This document shows, piece after piece, positions 23,320 to 23,690 of a DNA stretch of 23,690 nucleotides. The DNA is from an uncultured bacterium (GTDB lineage Bacteria > Actinomycetota > Actinomycetes > S36-B12), in assembly GCA_903896585.1 (NCBI GenBank), contig CAITYI010000192.1:1-23690 (forward strand), given 5' to 3'. The notes under the pieces are model-generated. The model did not search any database, was not told the origin of the DNA, and saw nothing but the letters and a program-made list of their open reading frames with translations. Position numbers and translations under genes: made by a program. Each line of letters opens with the position of its first letter. Position 1 is the stretch's first letter.

Positions 23320-23682
23320 TCAAGAACCTGAGAATGCCTCCATGCGCAACCAGAAGAGACCACCATTACCCACGCTGCACCTCAGAACTTCGGCTTCACC
23401 GTTGACTTTCGCACGCTGAAAAGCGACCTGGTTGAACTCGCTTTTTGTGCAACTTGCGCCACTTGGCTTTTCCCCGACACATTGGAAATATATTAGTACG
23501 GGCGGCATCTTCATCACCATAAAATTTGGATCAGTTTCCTTCCTTAAGTAGTCGCTCGGCGGCGGCGGCGAGAGATCGGGCAACACTCCGGCATCCAGTT
23601 CAAGGCATCGGTCTTGCGCCCTCTTGTTTGCTTCATCAATCGTCAGGGGAGCTGAGTTGCCGGAAGTTGATCCCTTGACCAT
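23320..23682 (-). CDS. Unrecognised protein, possibly 5'-truncated by the window edge
   Basis: A reading frame of 120 residues, open to the window edge, so the ATG at 23682 may be internal. No family is recognised. It has a charged N-terminal part (DEANKRAQDRCLELD), a PPPPS run from four CCG codons, and four Cys (26, 68, 78, 102) that could form disulfides in an exported domain. No signal peptide is visible in this part. It lies upstream of the MaoC gene on the same strand, with 200 bp between. Confidence 0.45.
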   Translation of the reverse strand: MVKGSTSGNSAPLTIDEANKRAQDRCLELDAGVLPDLSPPPPSDYLRKETDPNFMVMKMPPVLIYFQCVGEKPSGASCTKSEFNQVAFQRAKVNGEAEVLRCSVGNGGLFWLRMEAFSGS

Positions 23683-23690
23683 GCCATTCG

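Overview
The window looks like a catabolic island from an actinobacterium. The evidence is an F420-type luciferase-like oxidoreductase, acyl-CoA dehydrogenases with the actinobacterial '..LGLPRSY' ending, frequent GTG/TTG starts, apparent leaderless transcripts, and a lipoprotein-anchored peptide-type ABC importer. Base composition is moderate, close to half G+C by eye. The lineage cannot be fixed from the sequence alone. No rRNA, tRNA, CRISPR array, insertion sequence or phage gene was seen. About 26 genes are packed with overlaps or very short gaps.

Layout. 1-6585: the start of a CaiB/BaiF CoA-transferase (minus) diverges from an acyl-CoA dehydrogenase and a degenerate crotonase (plus). A CoA ligase (minus) is divergent to a TesB-type acyl-CoA thioesterase (plus). 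An enoyl-CoA hydratase/AhpD-like pair (minus) is divergent to a small hot-dog-like protein (plus). 6587-13816: one minus-strand operon, oppA-oppB-oppC-oppD-oppF-bicupin-alpha/beta hydrolase, with a 36-nt perfect hairpin at the oppA/oppB junction. 14073-14849: a GntR/FadR-type regulator divergent from that operon. 14843-18113: a minus-strand operon of cupin, amidase and acyl-CoA dehydrogenase. 18204-19743: a plus-strand pair made of a protein of unknown function and a small 'UGSC'-type protein with CATC in place of UGSC. 19756-21771: LLM oxidoreductase and a two-domain VOC protein (minus). 21824-22450: an isochorismatase-like amidohydrolase (plus), then a strong hairpin. 22595-23119: a mesaconyl-CoA-hydratase-like MaoC protein (minus). 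23320-23690: an unrecognised gene.

How it may work together (inference). The Opp-type importer brings in an organic, perhaps amide-containing, compound. The amidase, amidohydrolase, LLM oxidoreductase, cupins, VOC protein and hydrolase modify it. The ligase or CoA-transferase activates the acid, and the dehydrogenases, crotonases, MaoC protein and thioesterase handle the CoA esters. The substrate is not identified.

The strongest non-gene signal is a recurring 15-bp imperfect palindrome, AAACRTCWGAYGTTT. It lies in most of the promoter regions and at three promoters abuts the -10 box in the same geometry. It resembles a FadR-type operator and is probably the target of the encoded GntR protein.
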